Positions 47,162-59,479 of a stretch of 64,000 nt of DNA are shown piece by piece (positions within the stretch are counted from its first letter, which is position 1; each line of letters opens with the position of its first letter). Location of the stretch: assembly GCF_003597395.2 (NCBI RefSeq), contig NC_133772.1:140789998-140853997 (forward strand), written 5' to 3'. A program made the translations under genes and the position numbers. Source of the stretch: Chelonoidis abingdonii (lineage: Eukaryota; Chordata; Testudines; Testudinidae). The notes under the pieces are model-generated. The model was not told where the DNA came from, did not search any database, and worked only from the letters and a program-made list of their open reading frames with translations.

Positions 47162-49985
47162 CATAGAATCATAGCCTTTAAGGTCAGAGGGACCATTAGG
47201 ATCATCTAGTCTCACCTCCTGCGCAATGCAGGCCACAGAATCTCATCCACCCACTCCTGTATCCTCTGTCTGACCCACTGAAGTCCTCAAATCATGGTTC
47301 AAAGACTTTAAGGTACAGAGAACCTTCCAGCAAGTGACCCATGCCCCATGCTTCAGAGGAAGGTGAACCCCCGCCCAGGGTCTCTGCCACTCTGCCCTGG
47401 AGGAAAATTCCTTCCTGACCTCAAATATGGTGATCAGCTAAACCCTGAGCATGTGGGCAAGACTCACCAGCCAGTCACCAGGAAAGAATTCTCTATAATA
47501 ACTCAGATCCCAACCCATCTAACATCCCATCCACAAGCACTTTACGTAGAGTCAAAGATGAAATTAATTGCCAACTTATGCTATACCATATACATCCCGC
47601 CATAAACTTATCAAGTTTAGTCCTGAAGCCAAATTTGTCTTTTGCCCCACTACTCCCCTTGGAGGCTGTTCCAGGAACTTCACTCCTCTAATTGTTAGAA
47701 ACTTTCGTACTAATTTCAAGTCTAAATTCCTAGTATCAGTTATATCCATTTTGTCTCGTGTCCCACATTGGTACAAGCTTAAATAATCTCTCCCCCTGAT
47801 ATTCATGCCCTCTGATTATATATGATAAAGAGCTAACCATATACATCCCCTCAGCCTTCTTTAGTTCAGCTAAACAAGCAACGCCTTTGAATCTCCTCTC
47901 ATATGACAGTTTCCAATCCTCGGACATCCTAGTAGCCCTTCTCTGAACCTGTCCAGTTTGAATTCACCTCTTTAACATGGACAACCAGATATGCACATTC
48001 AGTATCGCAGATGAGGCTCACCAGTGCTTGTATAACGGTACTAACACCTCTTTTTCTGGAATACCTCGCCTGATGATCCCAAGACCGCATTAGCTTTTTT
48101 CCACACAGCCAATCACATTGTGGCTTATAGTCATCCTGATACAACCAAACTCCGAGTTCCTTATTCCTTCCTCGTTACTTCAAATGCCGTCCACTATAAC
48201 AAATGTTCTGTATTGTAACTCCCGTAATGCATAAACCTTACACTTTTCACTATTAAATTATCTATTACTATTACTCCTGATTTACAGATTCATTAAATCT
48301 TGGCTAATGGGTCTTGCAATCTTCATTGCCGAGTTGCCGTTAATATTACTTAGATGAAGATTATCTGGCCCCTTGATTTTCGTCCATTAGTCTTCGAGTC
48401 GTGCTTACTACCTCGGGTGTGGTAATATTACGCTCCATAATCCTCATCCTATTTATCATCCCTAGACTATTATCCCTTAATGACTCCTCACTATCGTCAA
48501 TTAAGAATTGAGGCAAAGTCATTTGTTTTAATATATGACCAGCCTATTATCACTAAACCTCCACTCCATTCTCATTGCTTTAGCTGTACCGACTTCTTTC
48601 TCTTGTTTTCTTCTATTTATACGGTTAAGAAACTCTTTACATCTGTTTAATTCTCTTGCAAGGGAAAACTCTACAGGCTTTGGCCTTTCTCACTTAATCC
48701 TACGTGTTCTGACTCAATAAGTGCTTTCCTTGCTGATCACTCCCATCTTCCATTCCCTAGGCATTCTGCTTTTCTTAAATCACTTCCGAGATGCCCTTGT
48801 CATTCCAGCTTCGGTCTACAATCGGCTTATAAATGTTATCCCCTTCTTGGGATGCAGGCTTCCTGATAGTTTCGCAACTTTGACTGAAGTAATTTCAGTA
48901 TCCTCACACTTTTAGATCCCCTAGTCTTCGTCCAATCACCCCCCTAACTAATTTTCTTAATGTTTATAAGTAGCCTTGAAATAAAACCCGTCACAGATCT
49001 ATTTTTGTTTATCTTCCATTGATTATCCATGAGCTTGAACCAAGGTTGATCCCTACAACATTCTCTTATGAGACTCCTGCATACTCACACAACACAAAAT
49101 CTAAAATTGCATCCCCTCTTGTGTTCTGCAATAGTTTGGTGAAGGAATCACAGCACTATGCATCTAGGAAATATCTGATGCACTATTCTTGCTAGCACTT
49201 GTCTCCAAGTTCATATCTGGGATTAAATCTCCCATGATCACACAAATTCCCATTAGTTGTTTATACCTTCATTTAAAAACATAAAGAGGTCTCTATCCAT
49301 ATCAAAATCAGATTCCCAGGGTCTTTAGCACACCCCAAGCCACTATCTCAGGGGGCTCTAGTAGCTTTCCTTCCTCAATGTGATTTTGCCCAGACAAACT
49401 CTGTTTATCCCTCCATCCTTTCTTATTTCTTTACAGTTAACGCTCAGCATTGCAATTTACAATGCTACACCCACCCTTTGCTTTATTTCCTGTCTTTCCT
49501 CTAACTGTACATAGCCTTCATAACCTGTACTCCAGTCATGACTACTATTCCACCATGTTTCTGTTATCCCTATAATATCCGGTTTCACTTCCTGCACCAG
49601 TAGCTCTAGTTCCTCCATTTTGTTACCTAGGCTCCTTGCATTAGTGTACAGACATCTTAATTTTTGCTGTTTGGCTTCACTCACATTCTTTACCCAGTTA
49701 GGCCCAGACATTCTACTGCCAGTATCACCTATTAGAACTGTATCTACAGTACCTATTCTCCTACCCACGGCTGTATCCTTTCTAACTTCGTTTTCTTCTC
49801 TCTCTATGTTAAAATCCGGCATGGAGATTACCTGGACATTTCCCATCCATCTCCCCCCTAGTTCCTAGCTTAAAGCTCTCTTAATCAGTTGTGACAGCCT
49901 CCATCCTAGAAGTCTATTTCCTTCCCTACTCAGGTGAAGTCCACCTCGAGAGAACAGTCCTCTTTCTCTGTTCAGCAGGACACTA
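47162..49985 (-). mobile_element. Long decayed CR1 LINE
   Basis: The 3' end is at 47162 (ATAGAATCATAGCCTTTAAGG). The minus strand then shows C-terminal coding (EPHLRY and LDRFREGLLGCP-like), a poorly preserved and shortened middle (48200-49440), and the start of the endonuclease at 49457-49846. The total of 2.8 kb is shorter than a complete CR1 ORF2 plus UTR, so part of the transcriptase seems deleted. It is the longest single LINE copy in the window and is inactive. Confidence 0.8.
49457..49846 (-). pseudogene. CR1 endonuclease N-terminus
   Basis: A 129-codon open frame contains LRCLYTNARSLGNKMEELE (about residues 83-101) and IIGITETWWNSSHDW (about 112-126). These are the first two blocks of the CR1 apurinic-type endonuclease, with the catalytic Asn and Glu present. 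It ends before the GDFN and SDH blocks, so the enzyme is incomplete. Confidence 0.85.
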
Positions 49986-52047
49986 GAACAAACTTTTAAA
50001 TGCTCTCTTGACCTGGGTGTCTAAATTCTTTAGTACTTCTCACCGAGGCCCTGTTCCTGCTCCCATTGAAGCAAGCAAACATCAATAGCAAAACTCAGTG
50101 GTGCAATGTCAGACCCTAAGAGAGTCACCTTTATAAATCCTTGAGAGAGATTTTACATTTTCACTGTTGCTGTATTTTCTGTCTCTGCTTATGAAGCACC
50201 AGGGTCCTTTCAGTCCTGTGATTCCAAGTGGCTGGGCCTTAAAAGGAGGGAAAAAATATGAGTCATGCATTTGGAAACCGCTGAAGAGAACCTATCACCG
50301 CTTTCCCAATGCATAACAGTATCACCGCATTCAGGACCGATATCATGTAATTTACCAGTGGGGGAAATAAGTGTCTTATTCCATTGCAAAGGAAATTCAC
50401 TAGCCGAAGTTCTGCACATCAGTCAAGTGAGATCTGGGAGTGAAATTCCATTTTTGAATGAAATAAGGAAACTTTGCTGTAGTCACGGACGGGTCCCAGG
50501 GATAATGTCCATATGGGCCCTGCTCCTGCACCCACTTAAACGTGTGTAACTTTACTCATGGAAGTAAGTATACACACACGCTTATGGGCCTGCTGGACTG
50601 AGGTCTTAGTTTCCTCCTCAGCCATCATGATCACTTCGAGCCACTGAAATAGAGTTTGGTAGAAACCTATTCGGTCACCCAGTTCCTGCCCTGGCCAGCA
50701 CAGGATTTCTCCCTAGCAGCTTGTCTCTTTGGCTTTTATGTGTCAAAGGAACAGCTCTCCCACCACTTTCCCTGGGAGACTTTTGCCCATAAATCTGTTA
50801 GGAAGCTGCTCCTGCCAATTAGTCCAAGGATTACTGCCTTTCGTTTCCTTGTGCCCTTTGTCCCAGTGTAAATAATTCATCTCCCTTTCTGGTATTTAAA
50901 ACCTTCAAATATAATTTCCTCTGCCTTTATTCCTGCTTCGCCCAGCTAGGAATATTCATTTACTGAAACCTTCTCTGCCTGCTGCTCTTCTACGAGCCAT
51001 TCCCAGTTTGTCAGCTGCTCTCTGGCAATGACATGCTCAGACCTGTCAGTGGCATTCCAGTACCAGCCAGAGACAGCTACCGACCCTGCCCATAGCCATC
51101 TGCCTCCATATGTGAGGCCAACATCATATTGCAGACAGCAGAGGGATGAGGCAACGTAAAGGTGGAGACACACCATGACACCGGCATCCTCATGTCTCCA
51201 CCCTGTCCTGGAGGGAAGGTGACAGGGAGCCCCGCTCCTCCCTCTAAAAGCTGAAGGACGGCAGCCTGGGGCCCCTTAGTCTGTCAGAATGGCATTTCCT
51301 CTGGAGAGGCTGGCCAGGCCCTTCTCCTTCTGCCATACCCAGAGCCCTGTGGAGTGGTGTTGGCAGGGACAACAGAGAAGTGGATCTTGGTGTCCACCCC
51401 CCATGGGGAGACGTATGGATGTTCCCCTCTCAGAATGGCATTTCCCCTTGAAAGGCCAGGTGGGTGGGTGGGCTGGCCAGGAAAGGCATGTGGCCGTTCC
51501 CCTCTCAGAGACATTGTTCCAGACACCCTGCAGATTTACAGACTTTTTCAAGATTTTCTTTGCAACCATGGGGGCTGGAAACTTAGTTTTTGTTTTAAAT
51601 GAAAGCTGAAATTATGCTGTGATCACATGACTCCAGGACCTTTCCCGTTCCCCCCAAACTCTGTGTCTCTAGGGAACTTCCTTTTGCCATTTCTGGTGTT
51701 TGTAAAACCTCCTGTTTCAATGTCCTCTGTAAATGCACCTGCTATAGCATGTGAATGACTAGTGCAATGAAACTACGGTGACAAATACAGTATGATATTT
51801 AACCCCCTCTTGCAGATAATTAAGATTTTAAATAAGACCAGACCCAATGCCAATTAACATTAGACAATTCACCGCAGCCCAGTACACTGCCATTTACAAT
51901 GGCAAAGCTAACTCAGTACCCCTGGACCAACCAAGACAGACAGATAACGTTGATAGCTACAGGACGGAGCATCATTACCTCCCACCCTAGAAGATGGGAG
52001 GGGTTTTATCTTTGGGGAGGAGGGGTCAAACCAGTGGGTTTCACTCA
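49986..52047. other. Unassigned sequence with one local duplication
   Basis: No gene is seen. A stretch at 50500-50610 resembles a decayed short amniote repeat (TTTACTCATGGAAGTAAGT). CAGAATGGCATTTCC occurs at about 51285 and again at 51437, and GTTCCCCTCTCAGA at about 51421 and 51497. Confidence 0.4.
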
Positions 52048-52055
52048 CACCAGCA

Positions 52056-52179
52056 TAGGGTGACCAGATAGCAAGAATGAAAAACCAGGACAGAGTGTCG
52101 GGGATAATAGGCACTTATATAAGAAAAATCCCCAAATATCGAGACTGTCCCTATAAAACCAGGACACCTGGTCACCCTA
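52056..52179. mobile_element. Palindromic TAGGGTGACC MITE, second copy
   Basis: It begins TAGGGTGACCAGATAGC and ends CCTGGTCACCCTA, the same family as 19652-19773. Flanks CACCAGCA (52048-52055) and CACCAAGA (52180-52187) are an 8-bp duplication with two differences. It is 124 bp long. The 181-codon frame at 52077-52622 begins in it and is fortuitous. Confidence 0.85.
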
Positions 52180-52534
52180 CACCAAGACCCTCGATTACAA
52201 AGAGAAGGTGCGAAAGGAATGGTGTCTCTGCGGATGAGATGCTGGCAGCCTGGCCACCTACAGACAGTCTGTTATTATGGCTATTACGGAGAATACTTCT
52301 GGTAGGCTTGAGAGAAGACACTGTTAACCACTCGTCCTTAGCAGCCATCCAATCACAACCACACCTGCGACAAATTAGGAAAACGCCCGGGCTTTTTCAC
52401 AGGAATAGTAAGTGTCCTGGCTCAATTGTGCATTGCTGCCTCAGCGAATGCACTGAGTTAAATCAAAGGAGGCTCCAAAGGGGTGTTGTTAAGGAGCCCA
52501 CAGAGGGTAAAACAGTGACAAAGATAAGGCAAGA
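52180..52534. other. Unassigned sequence
   Basis: No gene or named repeat. Confidence 0.35.
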
Positions 52535-52978
52535 TCAGGTAATTGCCGGGGTCACCTCTGGAGCCCTTTTTAAAACGTGGCATCACATTAGCTATCTTCC
52601 AGCCATCTGGTACAGCAGCTGATTTAAATGATAGGTCACAGACTACAGTTAGTAGTCCTGCAATTTCACATTTGCGTTCCTACAGAACTCTTGGGTGATA
52701 CCATCTGCTCCTGGTCACTTGTTACTGTTTAGTTTATCAATTTGTTCCAAAACCTCCTCTAATGACACCTCAATCTGGGACAGTTCCTCAGATTTTCCAC
52801 CTAAAAAGAATGGCTCAGGTTTGGCAATCTCCCTCACAACGTCAGCTGTGAAGACTGATGCAAAGAATTCATTTAGTTTCTCCACAATGGACTTATCATT
52901 GAGTGCTCCTTTGGCATCTCAATCGTCCAGAAGCCCCACTGGTTGTTTAGCAGCTTCCTGCTTCTGATGTGCTTAATT
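52535..52978 (-). mobile_element. CR1 LINE internal fragment
   Basis: The minus strand reads KLNEFFASVFT, PEPFFLG, EELSQIE and FKSAA-like stretches, the linker between endonuclease and transcriptase. It matches the plus-strand sequence at 63735-64000. Both ends are cut, and no 3' tail is present. Confidence 0.8.
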
Positions 52979-53504
52979 TGTTTTGTTGTTATTATCACTG
53001 TTATTGGTGTAATTCACTGTTCCTGTTGTATTTATGTACCTGTGTTAGTTGCATTCTGAAAGAGTCAGAATGGTTAAACAACGGTCAAAACACTTCCAGT
53101 TCTAGATTCCCAAAATCGCCTAATAGATTTGGGTACCTAATGCCTATTAAAATTAATGAGATAACAGAATTCAAATCCTGAAGGCAACTTTGAAATTTTC
53201 TGGGAAAGCGCTCAGACATTAATTCAGATGGCTCCATCTGAAGGGACAGACTGACTCCCTGAAGTTGATCAGAAATAACCTGATGAGCTTTTACCCCTTT
53301 GATCCTTTCTTATGGCCACTTTCTCATTAATCCTCCAGATGACACGGGCTCTGAGCACATACAACTCTGTGGGCTACTAGTGTCCAAACCTGCAAGATCA
53401 GACTCTAAAAGATCTGATGTATTTTTGTGTTGGGGTTTCCTCATAGAAGGGGGAGGCTTTCAGAAGTTCCCTAGTTGAAATGATGCTGCTGGCAAATGCA
53501 GTAT
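52979..53504. other. Unassigned sequence
   Basis: I see no gene or repeat. Confidence 0.35.
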
Positions 53505-53595
53505 GCACCGACGAAGTGGGTATTTACCCACGAAAGCTCATGGTCCAATACGTCTGTTAGTCTATAAGGTGCCACAGGACTCTCTGCTGCATTTA
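53505..53595 (+). mobile_element. Hairpin retroposon, copy E, no tail
   Basis: It contains GACGAAGTGGGTATTTACCC, ACGAAAGCTCATGG and GGTGCCACAGGACTCTCTGC but lacks the family tail. AAATGCAG just left (53491-53498) and CTGCATTT at the right edge are exact inverses, a possible remnant of the left arm. No target duplication was found. Confidence 0.7.
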
Positions 53596-53711
53596 AAACT
53601 AGCCAATTTATTAACAAAGGAACAATCACCTGTAATTGGTTAAATGAACTGATTGTTTCTGGTCACTATGTACTTCAAGATTTTAGAACTAGAAGATCTC
53701 ATTCTCTCTCA

Positions 53712-53835
53712 TGCATCCGACGAAGTGGGTATTCACCCATGAAAGCTCATGCTCCAATATGTTTCTTAGTCTATAGGTGCCACAGGACTCTTTGCTGCTT
53801 TTACGGATCCAGACTAGCACAGCTACCCCTCTGAT
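53712..53835 (+). mobile_element. Hairpin retroposon, copy D, one arm
   Basis: It starts TGCATCCGACGAAGTGGG and ends GCTACCCCTCTGAT, with no left arm. The 11-bp flanks ATTCTCTCTCA (53701-53711 and 53836-53846) are identical. This is a 5'-truncated insertion that starts at the centre of the hairpin. Confidence 0.9.
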
Positions 53836-53999
53836 ATTCTCTCTCAGTTAGTTTTTACTCATAAATTGAAAGAGGAAAACAAGCTTTTCTGCTTTTCAGT
53901 TTCCAATAAGTTTCTTAGCTTTGAATGAACTTGTCATTGAACTGAACTATTTGAATAAACTGAAATGAAGAAAATATTCTCTCTGCACCTGCACAAGAG

Positions 54000-54600
54000 G
54001 CTGTCAAAAAATGATTTATCACGTCAACAAATTCTGGATCCAGATGTTTAGCCAATGACTTTCCACAGTTCTGTGGTCTGATGTTCTCTAAAACTTTGCA
54101 GCAACATTGCTACTGAATATTATTTTTGTATTTAATTTAAATGTTAATAAATTGTAATAATTTTAGACCTCAACATAGGTTGTCAGTTTCAAATGTAATT
54201 GTAAATTGCTTTATCTAAAAAACAAACTTGTATTTAATTTAAATAAAAAAATCCCATATAAATCAAAATGTCCATTTACAAAAAAAAAAAAAAAAGATTC
54301 TTATCCACCCTGACAGGAGCTGTTCCTAGTTTTAGGCTCTGTATCCTCCATGTTTTCTCTCAGACTGATTCTATTGCTTGGTGCTGCTGCCTAACAATTT
54401 TTTCCTGGCAGTCTGAGCATGCTGTTGCCCAGCATAAACAGAATTCAATTTCTTATTCAAAGTATGTTCTCTGGGGCTACGATTTCAGCCTGGACCATCA
54501 GAATCGATTTGCAAAGACATCATTCTTTCTCACCTAATGAATTAAAAATTAACCCACCAGTTGGTTTAGTTTAATGATTTTCACCAGCTCTAATCTTTAG
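54000..54600 (-). repeat. AT-rich GACCAGCTCT-type repeat copy
   Basis: The right end is TTTTCACCAGCTCTAATC, matching the ends at 42705 and 56930. A 16-base A-run (54280-54295) lies inside. The 89-codon frame at 54268-54537 starts in that A-run and is not a gene. Confidence 0.45.
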
Positions 54601-55309
54601 TAATATATATTACAAATATTTCTTCCCAAGTATACAGGCTATCACTCTACTGGCATTGCTGTATTTGGAGTGTGTTTTTCTCCTGCAGTCTGTGTAAATA
54701 TTTCAGCAGTTGGTGCTCACATGGATCAACGTTCTTTAAAGAAGTAGTTTTAGACTTCGCATGTGCATCCCATTGCTTAAAGTTAAGCCAACATTGAAGC
54801 ATTTTACTGAAAGGGGACAGATTTAGGCAAGTGCTTAAGCACTTTGGTGAACTAGGGTCTTGGTGCCTATCCCAACATCCCCTCCTCCCCACAAATGCAG
54901 TACACAGAACCCAGAATGGCACCCTCTTTTTGTTACATAGCTGTATGCATCACATCCATAAAACATCCCTGTGTAGGGAATTGAATTGTGCAATGACAGT
55001 GTGATATTTTCCAGTGAATTCTAATGACACAGGTTTGTTGCATAGCATATGCCTTCACACCCTTTGCAAAGGAATGGGAACAAGCACTTGCCATAAAGTT
55101 GCTTTAAAAAAAGGGGGCCAATTTCACAGACTTGTACTTATTAGAAAAGCTGCCACCATAAGAGCTACCCCTGGGCCTCCTGCCAAGCTTTAATTCTAGC
55201 CGTATCCAAATCAGCAGCATTCATTCTAATGGATCTAGCAATGGAGGTGGTTTCCAGGACACGGATTATTAATCAAGGGTCTTATCCATGTATTTCAGCA
55301 TGCATATCG
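54601..55309. other. Unassigned sequence
   Basis: No gene. The stretch at 54770-54850 (CTTAAAGTTAAGCC, GGCAAGTGCTTAAGCACTTTGG) looks like a decayed short amniote repeat. Confidence 0.4.
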
Positions 55310-56527
55310 TAAGAATGGCCGTACTAGGCCAAATCCATGGTCCATCTAGCTCAGTATCCTGTCTTCTGACAGTGGTCAGATGCTTCAGAGGGAATGAACA
55401 GAACAGGGCAATCAAGTGATCCATCCCCTCTCATCCAGTCCCAGCTTTTGGCAGTCAGAGATTTAGAGAACCCAGACCATGAGGCTGCATCCCTGCCAAT
55501 CATTGTTAATAGGTCCATAAACGGCTATCTTCCAGGAACTTATCTAGTTCTTTTCTGAACCCAGTCGCACTTTTGACCTTCACAACATCCCCTAGCAATG
55601 AGTGCCACAGGTTCCACAGGTGTAAAGAAATACTTCCTTTGTTTGTTTTAGACCTGTTGCCTGTTAATTTAATTGGCTGACCCACGGTCCTTGTGTTACA
55701 CAAAGGGATGAATATCACTTCCTTATTCAATTTTTCTACACCATTCATGATTTTATAGACCTTTATCATACCCTTGCTTAGTTTTCTCTTGTCTAAACTG
55801 AATAGTCCCATCCTTTTTCATCTGTCCTCATACAGAAGTTGTTTTATACCCTTTGTCATTTTTGTTGCCCTTCTCCGTACCTTTTCAATTCTAATATAGC
55901 GGTTTTGAGATGGCGTGACCACATCTGCATGCAGTATTCAAGATGAGGGTGTACCATGGATTTATACGGTGGCATTATGATATTTTCTGTTTTATCTGTC
56001 TCTTTCCTAATGGTTCCAAACAACTGTTACCTTTTATGACCTTTTCTTTTTTTTCCAGAGAACTATCCCATATGACTCCAGGATCTCTTTCTTGAGTGGT
56101 AACAGACAGTTTAGACCCCGTCAATTTGTAGGTACAGTTGGGATTATGTTTTCTAATGTGCACTACTTTGCATTTATCAAAAATTAATTTTATCTGTCAT
56201 TTTGTTGCTCAGTCTCCCAGTTTAGTAAAACCCTTTTGTAACTCTTTGCACTCAGCTTTGGACTTAACTATCTTAGGAATTTTATATCATCTGCAAATTT
56301 CCCCACCTCACTGTTTTATCCCTTTTTCCAAATCATTTATGTTAACTAGGACTGGGCCCAGTACAGACCCCTGGGGGACACCACTATTTACCTCTCTCCA
56401 TTCTGAAAACTGACCATTTATACCTACCCTTTGTTTTCTATCTTTTAACCAATTACCAGTCGATGAGAGACTTTCCCTCTTATCCCATGACAGCTTACTC
56501 TGCGTAAGAGCCTTTTGTGAGGACCTT
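55310..56527 (-). mobile_element. CR1 LINE fragment
   Basis: It starts with the 3' end (GTAAGAATGGCCGTACTAGG, CATCTAGCTCAGTATCCTGT). It runs on the minus strand through C-terminal coding remnants to GAGAGACTTTCCCTCTTATC at 56465. The 101-codon minus-strand frame at 55506-55811 (FSLDKRKLSKGMIKVYKIMN) is part of the broken ORF2. Confidence 0.85.
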
Positions 56528-56690
56528 CTCCTCCTTGTAACAACCTTTTATGTACTTGAAAACTGTTATCATGTCCTCTCTGTCATCTCTTCTCCAGACG
56601 GAACAAACCCAATTTTTTCAATCTTCCCTCAGAGGTCATGTTTTCTAGACCTTTAATCATTTTTGTTGCTCTTCTCTGGAGGGAGAAAAA
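56528..56690 (-). mobile_element. Second CR1 fragment, joined
   Basis: CTCCTTGTAACAACCTTTTATG and CTCTTCTCCAGACGG, TTTTTGTTGCTCTTCTCTGG are CR1 C-terminal coding on the minus strand. They do not continue the previous copy, so the junction near 56527 is a breakpoint. Confidence 0.65.
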
Positions 56691-56866
56691 TTGTTGTTCT
56701 TAACCTCTGAGGATAGGACAAGAATGGGCAATGGGATGGATCACTTGATGATTCCCTGTTCTGTTCATTCCCTCTGGGACACCTGGCATTGGCCACTGTT
56801 GGAAGACAGGATACTGGGATAGATGGACCTTTGGTCTGACCCAGTATGGCTGTTATGTTCATCCCA
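56691..56866 (+). mobile_element. CR1 3' end in opposite orientation
   Basis: GATGGATCACTTGATGATTC, GCCACTGTTGGAAGACAGG and GTCTGACCCAGTATGGCTG form a CR1 3' end on the plus strand. It is the inverse of the 27600 and 55310 copies. Confidence 0.8.
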
Positions 56867-56945
56867 ACTTAGATTGAAAAATCTTGAAATGGTGGAATTT
56901 GACGGGATGGAAATGCCATTTTCCTACCAGCTCTATTGAAAATCA
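56867..56945 (-). repeat. AT-rich repeat fragment
   Basis: TTAGATTGAAAAATCTTGAAATGG and TTTTCCTACCAGCTCTATTG place it with the GACCAGCTCT-ending repeat. Confidence 0.4.
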
Positions 56946-59467
56946 TTTGATTAACACATTATGCAAACGTATTTTCACGTATAGGTTTTTCTCAAACTAA
57001 TGTTTTTTATTGCTGATCTCTGATTGCATTAATTTAAAGTTATAAACAGAAAGAAGAAAATCTACAAGATTTCAAGAAAGCTACATTAACATTCCCAGTG
57101 GAAAATGTCATGTAAACACACATTTGCATGAATGTTCACAAGATTTTCAGTGAAATATTCTTGTGAAGAAAACCAAACCTCCACTACTGCAGATATTCAT
57201 GGAACATTTTTAAAAGGTGTCATGAATACCATCAAAGTAAATTTGTAGGTCTGATTCCAATTAATCCTTGCAAATACTATTTTCCATTCACTTAACTCTA
57301 CTCAGGACACAGTATTGAACTAACCATTACTTGATTATTTCTGGACTAAAGTCTTTCAAGTGTAGCAAATGCAACCTGATAAAAAGTACTCTGAACTGAC
57401 CTTTTAGGTGGAAGCTACTATGTTTCCGCTCTGGAGAAAGAGACATAACATTAAAGCCAGTATTCTGAAGCCACAGGTCTGCCCCCTTTTCGGGGAAGAG
57501 TCACAAGTTCCACTCAACTTTGAGAGCTGTGGTGTTTATGGGAATTATATTAGGGAATCCTTCAGCAAACATCCTAATATAAGGATAGATGCTTCAATGG
57601 CTATCTGAGGTGAACGTGACACCTCCTCAATTGACCACAACTATTAAACTCATGAAGGAGGGATTGTCCATCCACCAGGGCTTCTGTCAAACCATGTGCC
57701 ACCTGGGAGAGATGATAGAGCCCCTTGATGATAGCAGAAGACAGCCCACACCACAGCAAGGGAGGAATGAGGGTTCTCCCAATCTGGAGAGAGAGCGCAA
57801 AAGCAGGCCATTGCCCACTGGGTGTATTCATGAGCAAGCAGAAGACTGGTCCCATCTCCTCAACTACTCTGCAAATCTCTGCTATGAGGTTTTCACTTTT
57901 GGTTGTGCACAGCTGGCTGGCCTTCCCCTTGGATTTATCCACTCACTGACTCCTGGTGGCCATGGAACAAAAAGCAGAAGAGAGTTTCTGCTGATGAATC
58001 CCAACCCTTTAAGATCTTTCCATGTGGGTACAAATACACTGAAATTAAAATAAGGCTCATTTAGTTCCTGCACAAACACCGCCTGACACAAAATCTTTAC
58101 AATACAAATTAAGAGCATTGAACAAATAATGGGATACTCATACAAAGTGATTAACTTCTCCAGTGTCGAGCCAGTCCACTAGAAGCCTTTATTAATCATA
58201 AATCATTTACAATCTATTCAAATGAAGGTGCCTGCCAGAAATAGCAGTTAGCCCTGGGTGCTCTGCCAGGTGACACTAATGGCATTGATTATGTCTCAGT
58301 CACAGACACCTCTGACTAATTTGAGCTTGTTTGATTGTGACTGTTCATCTTCTCACTCCCACGGCTCCATCAACATCCTGCAGAGCACTTCACTCTCTAA
58401 ATAACTGTTCCCCATTGCTGAAATCAACGGAATGCCATGTAAAATTAATAAATGCATGAATCCGCCCAAGGAAATAAACTCCACGTAGGCATCAGCTGAT
58501 TTCCAAGTATTCTTTTCCACACAGGGAAAAGGAGGCTCCCTCATTCCCAAAGGGCAAGAAACAATGGCTCCAATTTGGGGGAGTCAAAGAATTAAATCAG
58601 AGTGCCCTTTCCAGTTACTCAGGCTTATCAGGCCATTTCAGCACTTGTAAAGCCAAAGCTGGTGTAGGTGTATTTTTAAAATGAAATTTCTTACGATTCT
58701 TCAAAAAGCAAAAAAAAATCCACAATCTGCGTGTTTGGCTAGACCCCACTGAAATCTCCTCTCCTGTGCACCCTACAAAGCTGTCCAAAGCCCACGGAAC
58801 TCCTTCCACCAACTTCAACAAGCTCTGAATCGGATCTTAAATGAGTCATGCATCTGTGTTAGCAGTGAACACAGGGGTACCATCGCCTTCTTTTGCTGAA
58901 AAGTCTGCCCAAAAAGCACTCAGCCAATTTCACCAGAACTCAAGGCCACTATTCAAATTGCGGCCTGTTTTCTGGCCAACTTTCAACTGCCTGCACCCCA
59001 CTGTTTTGGTGCTGGAGATTTTAAAAGAAAAGGTCAGATATTTTATTTTATTTTTTCTTTCTATAATGGTAAAAGTACACGTATTTCACTCTCCTCTTGG
59101 AGAAAGTTCTCTGCAGCTCTTTTTTTTTAATAGTAAACCTGACTGATGTGTCACTGTTCCTAATAAACACAAACTAACAATTCCATTCTAAAAAACAATT
59201 CCATTCACATATTGACCTTAGCTAGGTCACTGTGTTCACCTACCTACCTACCTTTCATTAACTAAATTGGAATAGTCTTGGAGCTCAAAATGAGTTATGC
59301 TCCATTTAGAGCTTGTTCAACTGCTTTTTGAAAATCAGAAAGAAAACAAAAAGAGAATAGAGAAATCAAACATTTTGGCAACAAAATCAGACAAACTACA
59401 AATGCTTTCACTTGGTAGCTGATGAGCAAAAGTTACCTTGAGCTCCGATTTATCAGCAATCTGTGCC
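56946..59467. other. Unassigned sequence
   Basis: No gene is recognised. The 154-codon frame at 57589-58053 has no domain or conserved motif and overlaps other frames. A CCTA microsatellite lies at 59237-59253. Confidence 0.4.
59237..59253 (+). repeat. CCTA microsatellite
   Basis: Four CCTA-type units (ACCTACCTACCTACC) occur in a row. Confidence 0.85.
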
Positions 59468-59479
59468 AAGGAACACACT

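Noticed and set aside
51285..51510. Tandem gene-like duplication with overlapping open frames on both strands
   Set aside because: Only short blocks repeat, the spacing is irregular and the frames overlap on both strands. It looks like a small local duplication in non-coding DNA.
52077..52622. 181-codon plus-strand frame
   Set aside because: It starts inside a MITE and ends in antisense CR1 sequence, so it cannot be a conserved gene.
57589..58053. 154-codon plus-strand frame
   Set aside because: I see no family resemblance, and a 113-codon frame is open on the other strand. It may be checked against turtle transcripts, but I cannot support it.
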